The position numbers and the translations under genes are program-made. A DNA stretch of 64,000 nucleotides, from positions 248,001-312,000 of the forward strand of contig NZ_LR778301.1 of assembly GCF_902813185.1 (NCBI RefSeq), in the 5' to 3' direction. This stretch comes from Denitratisoma oestradiolicum (GTDB taxonomy: Bacteria > Pseudomonadota > Gammaproteobacteria > Burkholderiales > Rhodocyclaceae). Positions 54,325-64,000 of the stretch are shown piece after piece (position 1 is the stretch's first letter; each line of letters opens with the position of its first letter). The notes beneath the pieces were generated by a model, which saw nothing but the letters and a program-made list of their open reading frames with translations, was not told the origin of the DNA and did no database searches.

Positions 54325-54978
54325 ATGAAAAGCCCTGGTAACGCAGTTTCTGACGTCACTTCTAAGGCAGCCGCCAAGCGGCCCGCCGAACCGTCCGTGA
54401 ATCAGCCCAGGGGAAGCATACGCACAGGAGGACGCACCGAGCGGGTGCGCCTGTTGGTTGCCAATGCTGTGCTGGATGCACTACGCAATGGCAACTATTT
54501 TTTCGATATCAAGGATATTGCCGACCTGACGGGCGTAAATAAATCCACCATCTACCGACGTTGGCCCACACGGGTAGCCCTGATCAGCGAAGCCATGAAG
54601 GAACACAATTCCCAGATTCAGATCGTCGATACAGGGAAATGGCGTAGCGATTTGTTGTGTCTCGGCCTGAATCTGCGCAGTTTTTTCTCCAACCCGACTG
54701 AACTGGCTTTCAATGCCACCCTGGCCATGAGCAACGATCCCGACCGGAGCGCCATGGCGGACCAAAACTGGGCTCCCGTCCAGGAGCGACTGGAGCAGGT
54801 GGTGGAGCGGGCAAAGGCCAGAGGCGAGATCCCCCAAGACACACCCGGACGGCTGATTATGTCGATGCTGACATCCCCCATTCTGTCGCAGATCCTCCTG
54901 GGGAAATCCCTCCCGACCGACGAGATGATCGCCCGGCTAGTAGACCTTCTGGTAAAAGCCACCGCCCACCCCGATTGA
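54325..54978 (+). CDS. TetR-family transcriptional regulator
   Basis: The 217-residue protein has a basic N-terminal tail, then a TetR helix-turn-helix (FFDIKDIADLTGVNKSTIYR-RW) and an all-helical ligand domain. It probably represses the divergent TonB receptor/PQQ dehydrogenase operon across the 253-base gap, and perhaps the TonB receptor downstream. I found no convincing operator palindrome. That gap is AT-rich compared with its surroundings and otherwise holds nothing I can name. Confidence 0.88.
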   Translation: MKSPGNAVSDVTSKAAAKRPAEPSVNQPRGSIRTGGRTERVRLLVANAVLDALRNGNYFFDIKDIADLTGVNKSTIYRRWPTRVALISEAMKEHNSQIQIVDTGKWRSDLLCLGLNLRSFFSNPTELAFNATLAMSNDPDRSAMADQNWAPVQERLEQVVERAKARGEIPQDTPGRLIMSMLTSPILSQILLGKSLPTDEMIARLVDLLVKATAHPD

Positions 54979-55084
54979 GATAAAAGTATCTACTAAGGCA
55001 TCAGTAGTTGTCTTAGCGGGTGCTAGCTGCTATCTTGCTGTGCTCCCCCTGCTCCCGCAGCCCATCGACTCCGAGCTCTTTCCC

Positions 55085-57169
55085 ATGATCTTATCGGCTC
55101 CTCCAAGCACCCGCCCCGCTCTTCTGCTTGCACTCCTGCTTATTGCTCACAGCCCTGGGGGGGGGGCCACGGAAGACACCATTCTCATCACCGCTACCCG
55201 CAGCGCCCGCTCAGCCTTCGAACTGCCGGTGGCCATCGGCGCAGTCTCCGGGCCGGTCATCACGGAGGGGCAATGGGGCGTCAATCTTTCCGAAGCCCTG
55301 TGGCGGGTGCCCGGCGCCGTAGTGTTGAACCGCCAGAACTACGCCCAGGACATTCAGGTGTCGCTAAGGGGGTTCGGCGCCCGGGCCGCCTTCGGGGTGC
55401 GGGGCGTGCGCCTGATCCAGGACGGCATCCCCCTCACCATGCCCGACGGCCAGGGCCAGGGAGCCAGCATCGATCTGCTCTCCGCAGGTCGCATCGAAGT
55501 ATTGCGCGGACCGTTTTCCGCCCTCTACGGCAACCACTCTGGCGGCGTGATCCAGGTCTTCAGCGAGGATGGTCCCCAACCGGGGAAGGTCTCACTGCGC
55601 TACGGGGCAGGCAGCGCCGGCAGCCGCAATACCAGCCTCAAGCTGGCCGGCCAGCAGGGCGGGGTGAACTACCTGCTGAACACCTCATCCTTTGCCACCG
55701 ACGGCGAACGCCAGCACAGCTCCGCCCGCCGCGACAGCATCAATGCCCGGCTGAAACTGACCCTGGACTCCGGCGCCACCCTGACCCTGCTGGGCAACGG
55801 GCTGGACCAACCCATGAGCCAGGACGCCCTGGGGCTTTCCCGGGCCCAGTTCGAGTCGGACCCCCATCAGGCCGACAGCAGCGCCCTGGACTACAACACT
55901 CGCAAGACCATCCGCCAGATGCAGGGGGGCGCCGTCTGGGAACAGCCCCTGGGTAACGACCTGCTGAGGATCAGCGCCCATGGTGGCACCCGCAGCGTCA
56001 CCCAGTACCAGTCCATTCCCGCCTCGGCCCAGACTTCACCCCTGCACCCGGGGGGCGTGGCGGACTTCGATCGCCGCTTCGAGGGCCTGGGCCTGCGCTG
56101 GACCCGCAGTCGCAGCAACTGGGAACTGGTGGCCGGCGTCGATGCCGACCGGATGGCGGACGAGCGCAAGGGCTACCGCAACTTCCTGGGCAGCCCGTCG
56201 GCGCCCACCGCCCTCGGTGTCATGGGCGCCCTGCGCCGGGACGAGGACAATCAGGTGCGCAGCCTGAACACCTATCTCCAGGGACAATGGACCCCGCAAC
56301 CGGACTGGACGGTCCATGCCGGCCTGCGCCACACCCGGGTTGCCTTCGTTTCCAAGGACCATTACCTGGCCGACGGCAACAACGGCTCTGGCGCCGCCGA
56401 CTACCGGGATACAAGTCCGGTGGCGGGCCTGTTGTGGCGGCTCTCCCCCGACGTGCATCTCTATGCCAACCTGGGCTACGGCTTCGAGACCGCCACCTTC
56501 ACCGAAATGTCCTACCGGCCTGGCAACCTGCCTGGTCTCAACTTCGACCTCAAACCCTCCCGCAGCCGCAGCCTGGAGACCGGCGTGAAGGCCCGTCCCT
56601 GGCCAGGGGCGGAACTGGAGGCGGCCCTGTTCCGGGTGGAGAGCGACGATGAGATCGTGGTGGACAGCTCCGCCGGAGGCCGCACCACCTACCGTAACGG
56701 CGGGCGCACCCTGCGCCAGGGCATCGAGCTTTCCTTTGCCACGCCCCTGGGCCGCAACGTCGGCTTCATGGCGGCCTGCTCGGTACTCGGCGCCGAATAC
56801 CGGGATGCCTTCGGCAGCGTTCCCGCCGGCAACCATCTGCCCGCCGTGCCGGCCCGCAGCTGTCATGGTGAACTGGCCTGGCGCCCGGCAGGTGGTTTCG
56901 ATGCCGGCCTGGAGGTCCATCACCTGTCCGGCATGTATGTGGACGACGCCAACAGCGCCACTACCCCGGCCTACACCATCGCCAGCCTGCGGGCCGGCTG
57001 GCGGCAGGGGATGGGGCGCTGGGAATTCCAGGAATTCCTGCGCGTCGATAACCTGGCTGACCGTCGCTATGTGGGTTCCCTGATCGTCAATGAGCGCAAC
57101 GGCCGCTTTTATGAGCCGGCGCCGGGGCGGGCCTATCTGTTGGGGGCTTCGGTCGCCTATCGCTTCTGA
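55085..57169 (+). CDS. TonB-dependent receptor with poly-G tract in the signal peptide
   Basis: The 694-residue protein starts MILSAPPSTRPALLLALLLI, then HSPGGGATEDTILITATRSA, where DTILITATRS is the TonB box. The plug has GRIEVLRGPFSALYGNHSGG, and the barrel ends LLGASVAYRF. It belongs to the siderophore/ferric-type receptors more than the neighbouring one does, but the ligand is unknown. A run of ten G (55157-55166) encodes Gly25-Gly27. The frame is intact at ten. I choose ATG 55085 rather than the longer frame from 55040. Confidence 0.9.
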   Translation: MILSAPPSTRPALLLALLLIAHSPGGGATEDTILITATRSARSAFELPVAIGAVSGPVITEGQWGVNLSEALWRVPGAVVLNRQNYAQDIQVSLRGFGARAAFGVRGVRLIQDGIPLTMPDGQGQGASIDLLSAGRIEVLRGPFSALYGNHSGGVIQVFSEDGPQPGKVSLRYGAGSAGSRNTSLKLAGQQGGVNYLLNTSSFATDGERQHSSARRDSINARLKLTLDSGATLTLLGNGLDQPMSQDALGLSRAQFESDPHQADSSALDYNTRKTIRQMQGGAVWEQPLGNDLLRISAHGGTRSVTQYQSIPASAQTSPLHPGGVADFDRRFEGLGLRWTRSRSNWELVAGVDADRMADERKGYRNFLGSPSAPTALGVMGALRRDEDNQVRSLNTYLQGQWTPQPDWTVHAGLRHTRVAFVSKDHYLADGNNGSGAADYRDTSPVAGLLWRLSPDVHLYANLGYGFETATFTEMSYRPGNLPGLNFDLKPSRSRSLETGVKARPWPGAELEAALFRVESDDEIVVDSSAGGRTTYRNGGRTLRQGIELSFATPLGRNVGFMAACSVLGAEYRDAFGSVPAGNHLPAVPARSCHGELAWRPAGGFDAGLEVHHLSGMYVDDANSATTPAYTIASLRAGWRQGMGRWEFQEFLRVDNLADRRYVGSLIVNERNGRFYEPAPGRAYLLGASVAYRF
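55157..55166 (+). repeat. Ten-G homopolymer inside the TonB receptor signal peptide
   Basis: Ten consecutive G bases, codons 25-28 of the receptor gene. Gain or loss of one base would shift the frame before the mature protein. Confidence 0.9.
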
Positions 57170-57239
57170 GGCTCTTGGCCTGAGCCGCGCCAAGGGGGAG
57201 AATCGGGTTCCGTTGTCCCATTCTCCTTAGGAGGTTGTC

Positions 57240-57749
57240 ATGCGCAAACTCTATCCCCTCGCGATTGCCGCCGGCATGGCCCTTGCTGTTCCCGCCCACG
57301 CCATGAAGCCCGGTCTGTGGGAAATCACCAGTCAGATGAGCGGCGGCGGCATGCCGGCAATGCCCGCCATGCCCGCCATGCCCGAGGCCCAGCGCAAGCA
57401 GATGGAGGCCATGGGCATCAAGATGCCCGGCGGGGCCGGCGGCGCCATGAGTGTGGTGGTGAAGCATTGCGTCACCAAGGAACAGGCCGAGAATCGTCTG
57501 CCGCCCCAGAGTCCGGAAGACCGTCGCCAGCGCTGCGAGCAGAAGGACGTGAAGATTTCCGGCAACACGGTGAGCTGGAAGATCGAATGCAGCGGCGATC
57601 GGAAGATGAGCGGCACCGGCACGATGACCTACCAGGGTGAGGAAAGCTACAAGGGCGAATCCACCTTCAACATGGAGGAAGGCAAGCGCGGCCCGGTGAC
57701 CATGAAGCAGAGCTATTCAGGCAAGTGGCTGGCGGCGGCCTGCAAGTAG
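57240..57749 (+). CDS. DUF3617 family secreted protein
   Basis: The 169-residue protein has a signal peptide (KLYPLAIAAGMALAVPAHA) and opens MKPGLWEIT, the hallmark of DUF3617. A Met/Pro repeat (MPAMPAMPAMP) follows, then a beta-rich part with cysteines (KHCVTKEQ, QRCEQKD, IECSGD, AACK). The function is unknown. A strong TAGGAGG site lies before ATG 57240. A family A repeat begins right after its stop. Confidence 0.85.
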   Translation: MRKLYPLAIAAGMALAVPAHAMKPGLWEITSQMSGGGMPAMPAMPAMPEAQRKQMEAMGIKMPGGAGGAMSVVVKHCVTKEQAENRLPPQSPEDRRQRCEQKDVKISGNTVSWKIECSGDRKMSGTGTMTYQGEESYKGESTFNMEEGKRGPVTMKQSYSGKWLAAACK

Positions 57750-57892
57750 CGCCCATGGTCGCCAGCGCCACCGACGAGGATGCAAATACGCCAAAGTAAC
57801 GCCGCCCATCCCCGCCCCGGGGCGGGGCTACTGATCGGCTCGCTACGCTCGACGGTTACGCTCGGCTCCGTTGATATTTTTCACGGCAACGT
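57750..57892 (+). repeat. Family A repeat, copy 4
   Basis: It begins at the DUF3617 stop codon and has CGAGGATGCAAATACGCCAAAG, CCCCGCCCCGGGGCGGGG, GATCGGCTCGCTACGCTCGA, TTACGCTCGGCTCCG and TTTTTCACG. A family B copy in the opposite orientation follows directly. Confidence 0.88.
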
Positions 57893-58043
57893 AAATAAAC
57901 GAGCTTTCCCGCCGGGCCGACCCAAGGGAAAGCGGCACGCGGCGCCAGCCGCAACCCCTCGGTGCTGCTACGAAGTGCCCCGTAATATCGAGCGGAGCGA
58001 GCCGTATCGAACCCCCCGGAGGGGGGCGAAGGGGGGCGAGCCC
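57893..58043 (-). repeat. Family B repeat, single copy
   Basis: It matches the 4656-5004 units: GAGCTTTCCC, CAAGGGAAAGCGGCACGCGGC, ATATCGAGCGGAGCGAGCCG, and CCCCCCGGAGGGGGGCGAAGG. It ends five bases from the SulP stop codon, the same placement as at glgP. With the adjacent A copy it fills the whole 57750-58048 gap. Confidence 0.88.
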
Positions 58044-58048
58044 ATGGA

Positions 58049-60253
58049 TCAGGACTCCAGCACCCGCAGTTCCGCGTTGGTGTAGCGCAGGCGGCTTGCC
58101 AGGACGCTGGCGATGCCTTCCATCAGGGCCAGGGCGGCCTTCTTGTGTTCCTCGGCGAACTTGTCGAAGGTCCGGCGCGACAGCACATAGAGTTCCGCGT
58201 CGCTGAAGGCCACGGCGTCCGCCGAGCGGGGGGCACCGTCGAGGAAGGCCATCTCGCCGAAGAAGGCGCCCCGGCCGAAGGTGCCCAGATGGTGGGCCTG
58301 CTTTCCCTCCAGGGGGAGCAGGATGCGCACCGCGCCGCGGCGGATCAGGAAGATTTCATCCCCGGTGTCGCCCTGGGCGAATATGTGTTCTCCCGCCTTG
58401 TAGCTGCGCTTTTCCAGACACTGTTCAAAGGCGGTCAGGGTCTGTTCCTTGCGTCCCCGGAACAGCTCGATCTCTCCCAGGGCCAGCTCGGATTCCTCCA
58501 CCAGATCCAGGGCCGCCTCGGCGATGATGCGGTCCTCCACCCATTCCATGGCTTCGTCCAGCTCATCGAAAATGCGTACCGGGCTGTCGGGCTGCACCAG
58601 TCCCACCTGATCGAAGTATTGCTGGATGTCCTTGCCGCTGGGCAGGTTGTGGGGGATCTGGCTGAAGATCAGGTAGCCGTTACGCTCGGCCAGCATGGCC
58701 TTCACCTGATCCAGCATATGGGCCGCCGTCACGTCCACGGTCTGGACTCGGCGCATGTCGAGGATGAGGTAGGTCCGTGTCTTCAACTCGGGTTCCAGGG
58801 CGGTGTAGAGCTGATTGGCGGTGCCGAAGAAGAGGCTGCCCTGGAGTTCCACGATGGCGGCCCGGTCGCCTTGTTTCAGGAGGATTTCCATCTCCGCCTG
58901 GGTCCTCACCCGTTTGGAAAAACTCTGGTTGCCCAGCACCTTGCGCCGGACCACGGTGCCGCCGATCTGCTCGCGGATGAACAGCACCACGGCCAGCACG
59001 ATACCCACGCCGGAAGCCGCGATCAGGCTCAGTGTCAGGGCCGTCGTCACCACGGCGGCGATTACCGCGAAATCCAGCATGGTGGTGCGCTGACGCAGGA
59101 AATGGAAACTGTGGCGGTCGATCATGCGCACACCAATGACGATCAGGATCGCCGCCAGGGCCGCCACCGGCACCCAGGCGATCAGGGAGCCCAGCACCAG
59201 GAAGGCCACCAGGGACAGCACCCCCTCCATGACGCCGGAAAAGCGGCTGGCCGCTCCGCTGGAGATATTCACCAGGGTGGCGCCCATGGTGCCGGCGCCG
59301 GGTATGCCCCCCACCAGGGCGGAGGCCACATTACCCAGGCCCTGGCCGATCAGTTCCCGGTTCGACTGGTGACGGGAGCGGGTCAGGGCGTCCAGCACCA
59401 CGCAGGTCTTCAGGGTGTCGATGGACAGCAGCACGGCCAGGGTCAGGGCCGGTATGGCGATATGCCTGACCTGGTCAATGCCGATATCGCCCATGGCCGC
59501 CCAGCGGCCGGCGAGGGCATCGGCGAAGCTGCCCCCACCCTCGCCCAGAGGACCCACCACCAGGGCGTTGCCGGCCAGGGTGAGCAGGGTCGGATCGAAC
59601 AGGCCCAGGCCGAAATAGCCCAGCACGCCGGCCAGCAGGCCGAGAATCGCCGCCGGCACGAGCTGGGTCACACGGGAGGCTCCCAGCATCACCCCCATGG
59701 TCAGGCCACCCACCAGCATGCCCTGCCATTGCCACTGGGCCGGTATCGCCAGGGATGCCCAGAAATGCACGCCCTTGGGCACCCCCAGCAGCTTGGGCAG
59801 TTGGGCGGCGATGATGATCAGGCCCACGCCGGACAGATAGCCGCTCACCACTGGATAGGGCATGTATTCGATCAGTCGCCCCAGGCGGGCGATGCCGAAG
59901 GACACCTGCAACAGGCCGGCAAGGAGGCCTAGCATGGACAGCATCAGCAACACGGCAGCGGGGCTGGCGCCGCCCTGCATGGACTCGATGGCGAAGGCCG
60001 AGAGCACCGCCGCCGCTGGCGCGCAGGGGGCCGTGATCAGCCGGTTGGTGCCCCCCAGGGCCGGAGCGATGAGCCCCAGGGCCGTGGCCCCGAGGATGCC
60101 GGCCAGGGCGCCCTGGGCCGCCGCCGAGGCACCCAGAGGGGAGTAGATGGTGACGCCGAAGGCGATGGCCGAGGGCAGGGCCACCAGCATGGCGGCCAGG
60201 CCGCCCCAGAAATCGCCGGCGGGATTTTCAAGCCTGGGCCGGCTGATTCTCAT
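58049..60253 (-). CDS. SulP-family anion transporter with STAS and cyclic-nucleotide-binding domains
   Basis: The 734-residue protein has a SulP membrane domain (about 12 segments, residues about 15-420), a STAS domain (EIQ-like AAIVELQGSLFFGTANQLY, about 450-560) and a C-terminal cNMP-binding domain (about 605-720). The latter has the phosphate-binding cassette FFGEMAFLDGAPRSADAVAF, which has the Arg expected of nucleotide binders. It may transport sulfate or bicarbonate under direct cNMP control. I cannot tell the substrate. The hybrid kinase gene lies upstream on the same strand, 112 bases away. Confidence 0.92.
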   Translation of the reverse strand: MRISRPRLENPAGDFWGGLAAMLVALPSAIAFGVTIYSPLGASAAAQGALAGILGATALGLIAPALGGTNRLITAPCAPAAAVLSAFAIESMQGGASPAAVLLMLSMLGLLAGLLQVSFGIARLGRLIEYMPYPVVSGYLSGVGLIIIAAQLPKLLGVPKGVHFWASLAIPAQWQWQGMLVGGLTMGVMLGASRVTQLVPAAILGLLAGVLGYFGLGLFDPTLLTLAGNALVVGPLGEGGGSFADALAGRWAAMGDIGIDQVRHIAIPALTLAVLLSIDTLKTCVVLDALTRSRHQSNRELIGQGLGNVASALVGGIPGAGTMGATLVNISSGAASRFSGVMEGVLSLVAFLVLGSLIAWVPVAALAAILIVIGVRMIDRHSFHFLRQRTTMLDFAVIAAVVTTALTLSLIAASGVGIVLAVVLFIREQIGGTVVRRKVLGNQSFSKRVRTQAEMEILLKQGDRAAIVELQGSLFFGTANQLYTALEPELKTRTYLILDMRRVQTVDVTAAHMLDQVKAMLAERNGYLIFSQIPHNLPSGKDIQQYFDQVGLVQPDSPVRIFDELDEAMEWVEDRIIAEAALDLVEESELALGEIELFRGRKEQTLTAFEQCLEKRSYKAGEHIFAQGDTGDEIFLIRRGAVRILLPLEGKQAHHLGTFGRGAFFGEMAFLDGAPRSADAVAFSDAELYVLSRRTFDKFAEEHKKAALALMEGIASVLASRLRYTNAELRVLES

Positions 60254-60365
60254 GCCTGCTGTTCCCTATGCTGTGTGGCGCTATTTTCGTGGAATTGAAG
60301 ATAGGACATGGCAAACTCCATCGGCGGGAGACGAGCCCATTCTAGACGTCCCGTCGGAAGGCCGA

Positions 60366-63300
60366 CTAAAGGCGGCTTTGGCGCAGCATTCCCAGCGCGC
60401 CTTCGTAATCGAAGATATCGAGTCGATGAGCGAAGTCGGCGTAGCCCTTACCCAGGCGCGCTTGTAGCTGGCGGGTGGATTCCGCTGCCATGGCACTGGC
60501 TCTGACATCGCCTTCGGCGAGCAGGGTTTCCAGTTCCAGCAGTCTGTGTTCGTCATGTTCCGCATCAACGTGGCTCGCCGGAGTGGGGGTGGGCGCCGGT
60601 TCCTCTGGCAGAGCGCGGATGACCTCGATCAATTGGGCCAGTTCGTCCCCGCATTGCCAGGCGAGGGCCTCGCATTCCGCCGGGGATTGATGCTGATGCA
60701 GCATCTGGTCCAGGGTCGAGGCCAGAGCAGCAATCCTTTGTGCACCCAGGGTGGCGGCCACGCCATGCAGGGTATGGCTTATCTGCGACGCTGCTTCCAG
60801 ATCTCCCTTGGACAGATGCTCCAGTAAATGCTGTATGTCATTATTGTGAGTGTCGGCGAACATGCGCAGCAGCCGTTGATATTTTGCATTGTCGCCCTGG
60901 ACCAGGGCGAGGCCCCGGTTTGCCTCCAGGCTAGGGACGGCCGACAGCGCGGATGGCATGCCTGGTATCACGGGTGATATCCGGAGCGGAGCATCCTCGG
61001 CCCCGGCCCGGGACCTGTGATCCGATGGCGAGAGCCAATGCAGCAGCGTGCTGTAGAGATGCTCGGGTACCACCGGCTTTGCGACGAAGTCGTTCATACC
61101 CGCTGCCAGACAGGCTTGCCGGTCGGCGCTGAAGACATTGGCGGTCAGAGCCAGAATCGGCAGGTTGGCGCAGGTGGATAGGGCGCGTATCGCCCGAGTG
61201 GCGGTCAGGCCGTCCATCTCCGGCATCTGCACGTCCATCAATACCAGTTCGTAGTTATTGGCGCGCACCCGTTCGACAGCGAGACGACCATTTTCCGCTG
61301 TGTCCACCGACAGGCCGACCCCATGCAGCAATTCCAGTGCCACTTCCCGGTTGACGGCGTCGTCCTCTACCAGCAGTAGCCGGGCACCGGCATGATCCCG
61401 GCGCAACAGGGCCTCCTCACTGATAGCGGTGCGGGCTGTGGTTCCCGTGGGCAGGATGCCATGGCCTCTCTGAAGCCGGCAGGTGAACCAGAAGGTGCTG
61501 CCCTGGCCCTGGCTACTCTCGACACCCACCTCTCCACCCATCAGTCGGGCCAGACGGCTGGTGATGACCAGCCCCAGGCCGGTCCCGCCATACTTGCGGG
61601 TGGTGGAAGCATCTGCCTGGGAGAAGGCTTCGAACAGCGATGCCTGTTTTTCAGAGGGGATACCTACGCCGGTATCCTGGACCTCGAAACGCAGCAGCAG
61701 GTCCCGGGGGGTTTCTTCCACTAGCCGGGTGCGTAGCCAGATGGTGCCGCGCTCGGTGAACTTGACCGCGTTGCTGGCATAGTTGAGCAAGGCTTGACGC
61801 AGGCGGGTGGGATCGCCCCGCAGCCATGGAGGCACACCATCACGGTCCACGAAGATGGACAGGTCCTTGGTCCGGGCCTGATCGGCGATCAGGGAGCGCA
61901 CGTTGTCCATCACCGAGTCCAGAGCGAAATCGGCCTGTTCCAGCTCCAGGCGGCCGGCCTCAATCTTGGACAGGTCGAGGATGTCGCTAATGATGGCCAG
62001 CAGATGGCGTGCTGCCGTGTCAACCTTATCCAGGCGGTCGAGCTGCCCGACGTCCAGGTTGGTTTGGCGCAGGAGATAGGTTAGACCGAGAATGGCATTC
62101 ATCGGTGTGCGGATCTCGTGGCTCATGTTGGCCAGGAAGCTGCTCTTGGCCTGGTTCGCCGAATCGGCCAGGGCTCGGGCCGCTTCCAGTTGCTCGGTAC
62201 GGCTGGCCACCAGTTCTTCCAGGTGGTGACGGTGCTGGTCCAGCTCCCGGCCCAGCCGCTTCTTCTCGGTGATGTCCTCCTTCACGGCGACGTAGTGGGT
62301 GATGCGTCCATCGGAGCGACGGATGGGTGTGACGATGGCGAATTCCACATATTCCTGGCCGTCCCTGGTCTTGTTGTAGAACTCCCCCTTCCATACCCGG
62401 CCGTGGGTCAGGGCATCCCAGAGGCTTGCGTAGGTCTCCTGGGGCGTCTTGCCGGAATGCAGGATGCGCGGATTCTGTCCGATGACTTCCTCGCGACGAT
62501 ATCCGGTCTTGCGCAGGAACACCTCATTCACGTATTCGATCTCGGCCGCCAGATTGGTGATGACGATGCTTTCCGGGCTTTGCTCCACGGCCAGGGAGAG
62601 TTTGCGCAGCAGGGCTTCCTTTTCCCGCATCGGCCGCAGGTCGAGATAGCTGCTGACGATGCCGACCACCTTGTCCTGGGCATCGCGTATTTCGCCGACG
62701 CTGTTGGCGACGGGTATCGATGTACCGTCCCGGGCCAGGAGTTCCAGCTCGCCCGACCAGGTGCTGAATTCCCTGATATGACGATAGATTTCTTCTATGT
62801 GCGGGCCGTTGTTCTCTGGTGTTGGCAACAGACGGTCCGCCGGTTCGCCCAACAGCTCATGCAGTTGATAACCAAACAGGCGCGTGAAGGCGGAGTTGAG
62901 GTAGGTGATGCGAGATTGGTTGTCCACCAGCAGCAGGGGTTGCGCCAGTTGCTGCAAGGCCTCGCTGAAAATGTGGCGTTGGACTTCGGCCTGCTTGCGT
63001 TCGGTGATGTCCTCGCCAGAGCTGAGGGTGCCGATGATGTGCCCGGCGTCATCGGTCAGCCAGGTGTTGTGCCAGGCAATCAGCCGCTGGCTGCCGTCGC
63101 GGCAGAGCACCGGATTCTCGAAGTACTCGGCGGATTTGATGTCACCCGCGATGATGTGACGGAACACCGGAAATACCTGCTCCATGCCGTCGGGCTGGGG
63201 CAGGAAGAACTCGAACCAGGGGCGCCCCAGCATTTCCGCTTCCGTGTAGCCCAGCAGTTCGCAGCCGGCCCGGTTGATCATGGTGACGCGACCCCCGGCA

Positions 63301-64000
63301 TCCAGCGCCACCATCACGGCCTGCACCGTGTCCAGGTAGCGCTGGTTGCGGTCTCGCTCCTGCCGCAGGGACAGCTCGGCTTCCTTGCGCTCGGTGATAT
63401 CGCGGGAAATTCCGAAGATGCCGACGATCTTGCCGCCGGCATCGCGCAGGGGGCCCTTGAGGGTCAGGAAGGAGCGGACCCCGGTTGTCGTGGCGAATCC
63501 ACTCTCGTCCGTCATCACGCAGGCCTCGTCGATCACCCGGCGGTCGGCTGCCATGATCGCCTCGGCCTGCTCCGCAGGCAGAAGGTCATGGGCGTTTCGG
63601 CCCAGCAAAGCCTCGGCCGGCTTGCCGGTGGAACGGCAGCCGGCCCGGTTGACCATGGTGTAGCGGCCCTCCATATCCTTGGCGAAGATGACGTCCTCCG
63701 AGCTGTCGGCAATGGTAGCGAGCAATTGCAGGGCGCCGATCCGCTCCGCCTGGGCCTGCTGTATGTCGGCGGCCAAGGCCAGTTGCTGGCGTTGGCGCAG
63801 CAGGTAGGCGCCAGCGGCGGCCGCAAACAAGGCTAGCAGCCCGGTCAGGAAGATCCAGAATGCATCGTGAACAGCTTTTTCATAAAGCTCTTGCTGGTCG
63901 AGCTTGGCGATCAGGAACCAGTCGGTGCCAGCGATAGCCTGGGCCACGGCCACGACAGCCACGCCGCGATAGTCCTCGCCTTCGAGCAGGCCGCCCGGCG
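60366..64000 (-). CDS. Multi-PAS hybrid sensor histidine kinase (HisKA-HATPase-REC-Hpt), N terminus cut by window edge
   Basis: The frame is open to base 64000, so the visible ~1210 residues lack the N terminus. The first part ([21 protein letters not shown]) is the end of an extracytoplasmic Cache-like sensor, followed by a membrane segment ([18 protein letters not shown]) and four PAS domains. Then come HisKA with the phospho-His in [13 protein letters not shown], an HATPase ([18 protein letters not shown]), a receiver (phospho-Asp in [13 protein letters not shown]) and a C-terminal Hpt ([13 protein letters not shown]). It is a full internal phosphorelay. The partner response regulator is not in the window. 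Confidence 0.93.
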   Translation of the reverse strand, partial: PGGLLEGEDYRGVAVVAVAQAIAGTDWFLIAKLDQQELYEKAVHDAFWIFLTGLLALFAAAAGAYLLRQRQQLALAADIQQAQAERIGALQLLATIADSSEDVIFAKDMEGRYTMVNRAGCRSTGKPAEALLGRNAHDLLPAEQAEAIMAADRRVIDEACVMTDESGFATTTGVRSFLTLKGPLRDAGGKIVGIFGISRDITERKEAELSLRQERDRNQRYLDTVQAVMVALDAGGRVTMINRAGCELLGYTEAEMLGRPWFEFFLPQPDGMEQVFPVFRHIIAGDIKSAEYFENPVLCRDGSQRLIAWHNTWLTDDAGHIIGTLSSGEDITERKQAEVQRHIFSEALQQLAQPLLLVDNQSRITYLNSAFTRLFGYQLHELLGEPADRLLPTPENNGPHIEEIYRHIREFSTWSGELELLARDGTSIPVANSVGEIRDAQDKVVGIVSSYLDLRPMREKEALLRKLSLAVEQSPESIVITNLAAEIEYVNEVFLRKTGYRREEVIGQNPRILHSGKTPQETYASLWDALTHGRVWKGEFYNKTRDGQEYVEFAIVTPIRRSDGRITHYVAVKEDITEKKRLGRELDQHRHHLEELVASRTEQLEAARALADSANQAKSSFLANMSHEIRTPMNAILGLTYLLRQTNLDVGQLDRLDKVDTAARHLLAIISDILDLSKIEAGRLELEQADFALDSVMDNVRSLIADQARTKDLSIFVDRDGVPPWLRGDPTRLRQALLNYASNAVKFTERGTIWLRTRLVEETPRDLLLRFEVQDTGVGIPSEKQASLFEAFSQADASTTRKYGGTGLGLVITSRLARLMGGEVGVESSQGQGSTFWFTCRLQRGHGILPTGTTARTAISEEALLRRDHAGARLLLVEDDAVNREVALELLHGVGLSVDTAENGRLAVERVRANNYELVLMDVQMPEMDGLTATRAIRALSTCANLPILALTANVFSADRQACLAAGMNDFVAKPVVPEHLYSTLLHWLSPSDHRSRAGAEDAPLRISPVIPGMPSALSAVPSLEANRGLALVQGDNAKYQRLLRMFADTHNNDIQHLLEHLSKGDLEAASQISHTLHGVAATLGAQRIAALASTLDQMLHQHQSPAECEALAWQCGDELAQLIEVIRALPEEPAPTPTPASHVDAEHDEHRLLELETLLAEGDVRASAMAAESTRQLQARLGKGYADFAHRLDIFDYEGALGMLRQSRL

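Noticed and set aside
54126-54997. Shared octamer CTACTAAG before both TonB receptors as a TetR operator
   Set aside because: One 8-base match between two gaps of this size is likely by chance, and neither occurrence is a good palindrome.

Overview
The window is about 64 kb of GC-rich, densely packed DNA from a respiring Gram-negative bacterium. Gene content points to a betaproteobacterium, perhaps Rhodocyclales or a relative: Coq7 ubiquinone synthesis, cytochrome c', a CNP1-like secreted protein, the FmdB/DUF502/aspS block, type IV pilus genes, and an AspRS that looks like the non-discriminating type. The genus-level guess is inference only. I see no rRNA, tRNA, insertion sequence, phage or CRISPR array.

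Layout. 1-4655: uppP (partial), a YqiA-like esterase, an RNB exoribonuclease, a TonB-like protein and aroE, a tightly overlapping + strand run. 4656-5004: tandem repeats. 5005-8487: glgP and rpoH on the - strand; rpoH has a near-perfect CIRCE operator 28 bases before its start codon. 8790-12261: a secreted unknown, coq7, cytochrome c', a diheme cytochrome, a CNP1-like protein and rppH. 12372-19541: proS, a lytic transglycosylase, ffh, a CcsA/YpjD-like protein, pilC and pilD. 19637-24647: fmdB, DUF502, aspS, then an MNT/HEPN/RNase/barstar cassette that separates aspS from nudB. 24785-29868: the classical miaB-phoH-ybeY-corC-lnt operon, then ilvD.

31834-41239 is a cell-surface block: a type Vd patatin phospholipase with its own barrel, a periplasmic-sensor GGDEF/EAL protein, and a two-partner secretion pair whose exoprotein ends in an intact caspase-like domain. 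41314-49271: a DUF255 thioredoxin-fold protein, a small cytochrome c, a secreted unknown, and livKHMGF for branched-chain amino acid or related uptake. 49312-57169: a TonB receptor/PQQ-cytochrome dehydrogenase/DUF1579-like operon divergent from a TetR regulator, then a second TonB receptor with a 10-G tract in its signal peptide. 57240-64000: a DUF3617 protein, repeats, a SulP-STAS-cNMP transporter and the C-terminal part of a multi-PAS hybrid histidine kinase that runs off the right edge.

The most unusual whole-window signal is a set of GC-rich palindromic repeats. One family is inserted in frame inside two unrelated proteins (the RNB nuclease and LivF). Two others sit just after stop codons, oriented with the gene they follow. 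Repeats also supply the ribosome binding site and C-terminal tail of nudB and probably the -35 box of miaB.
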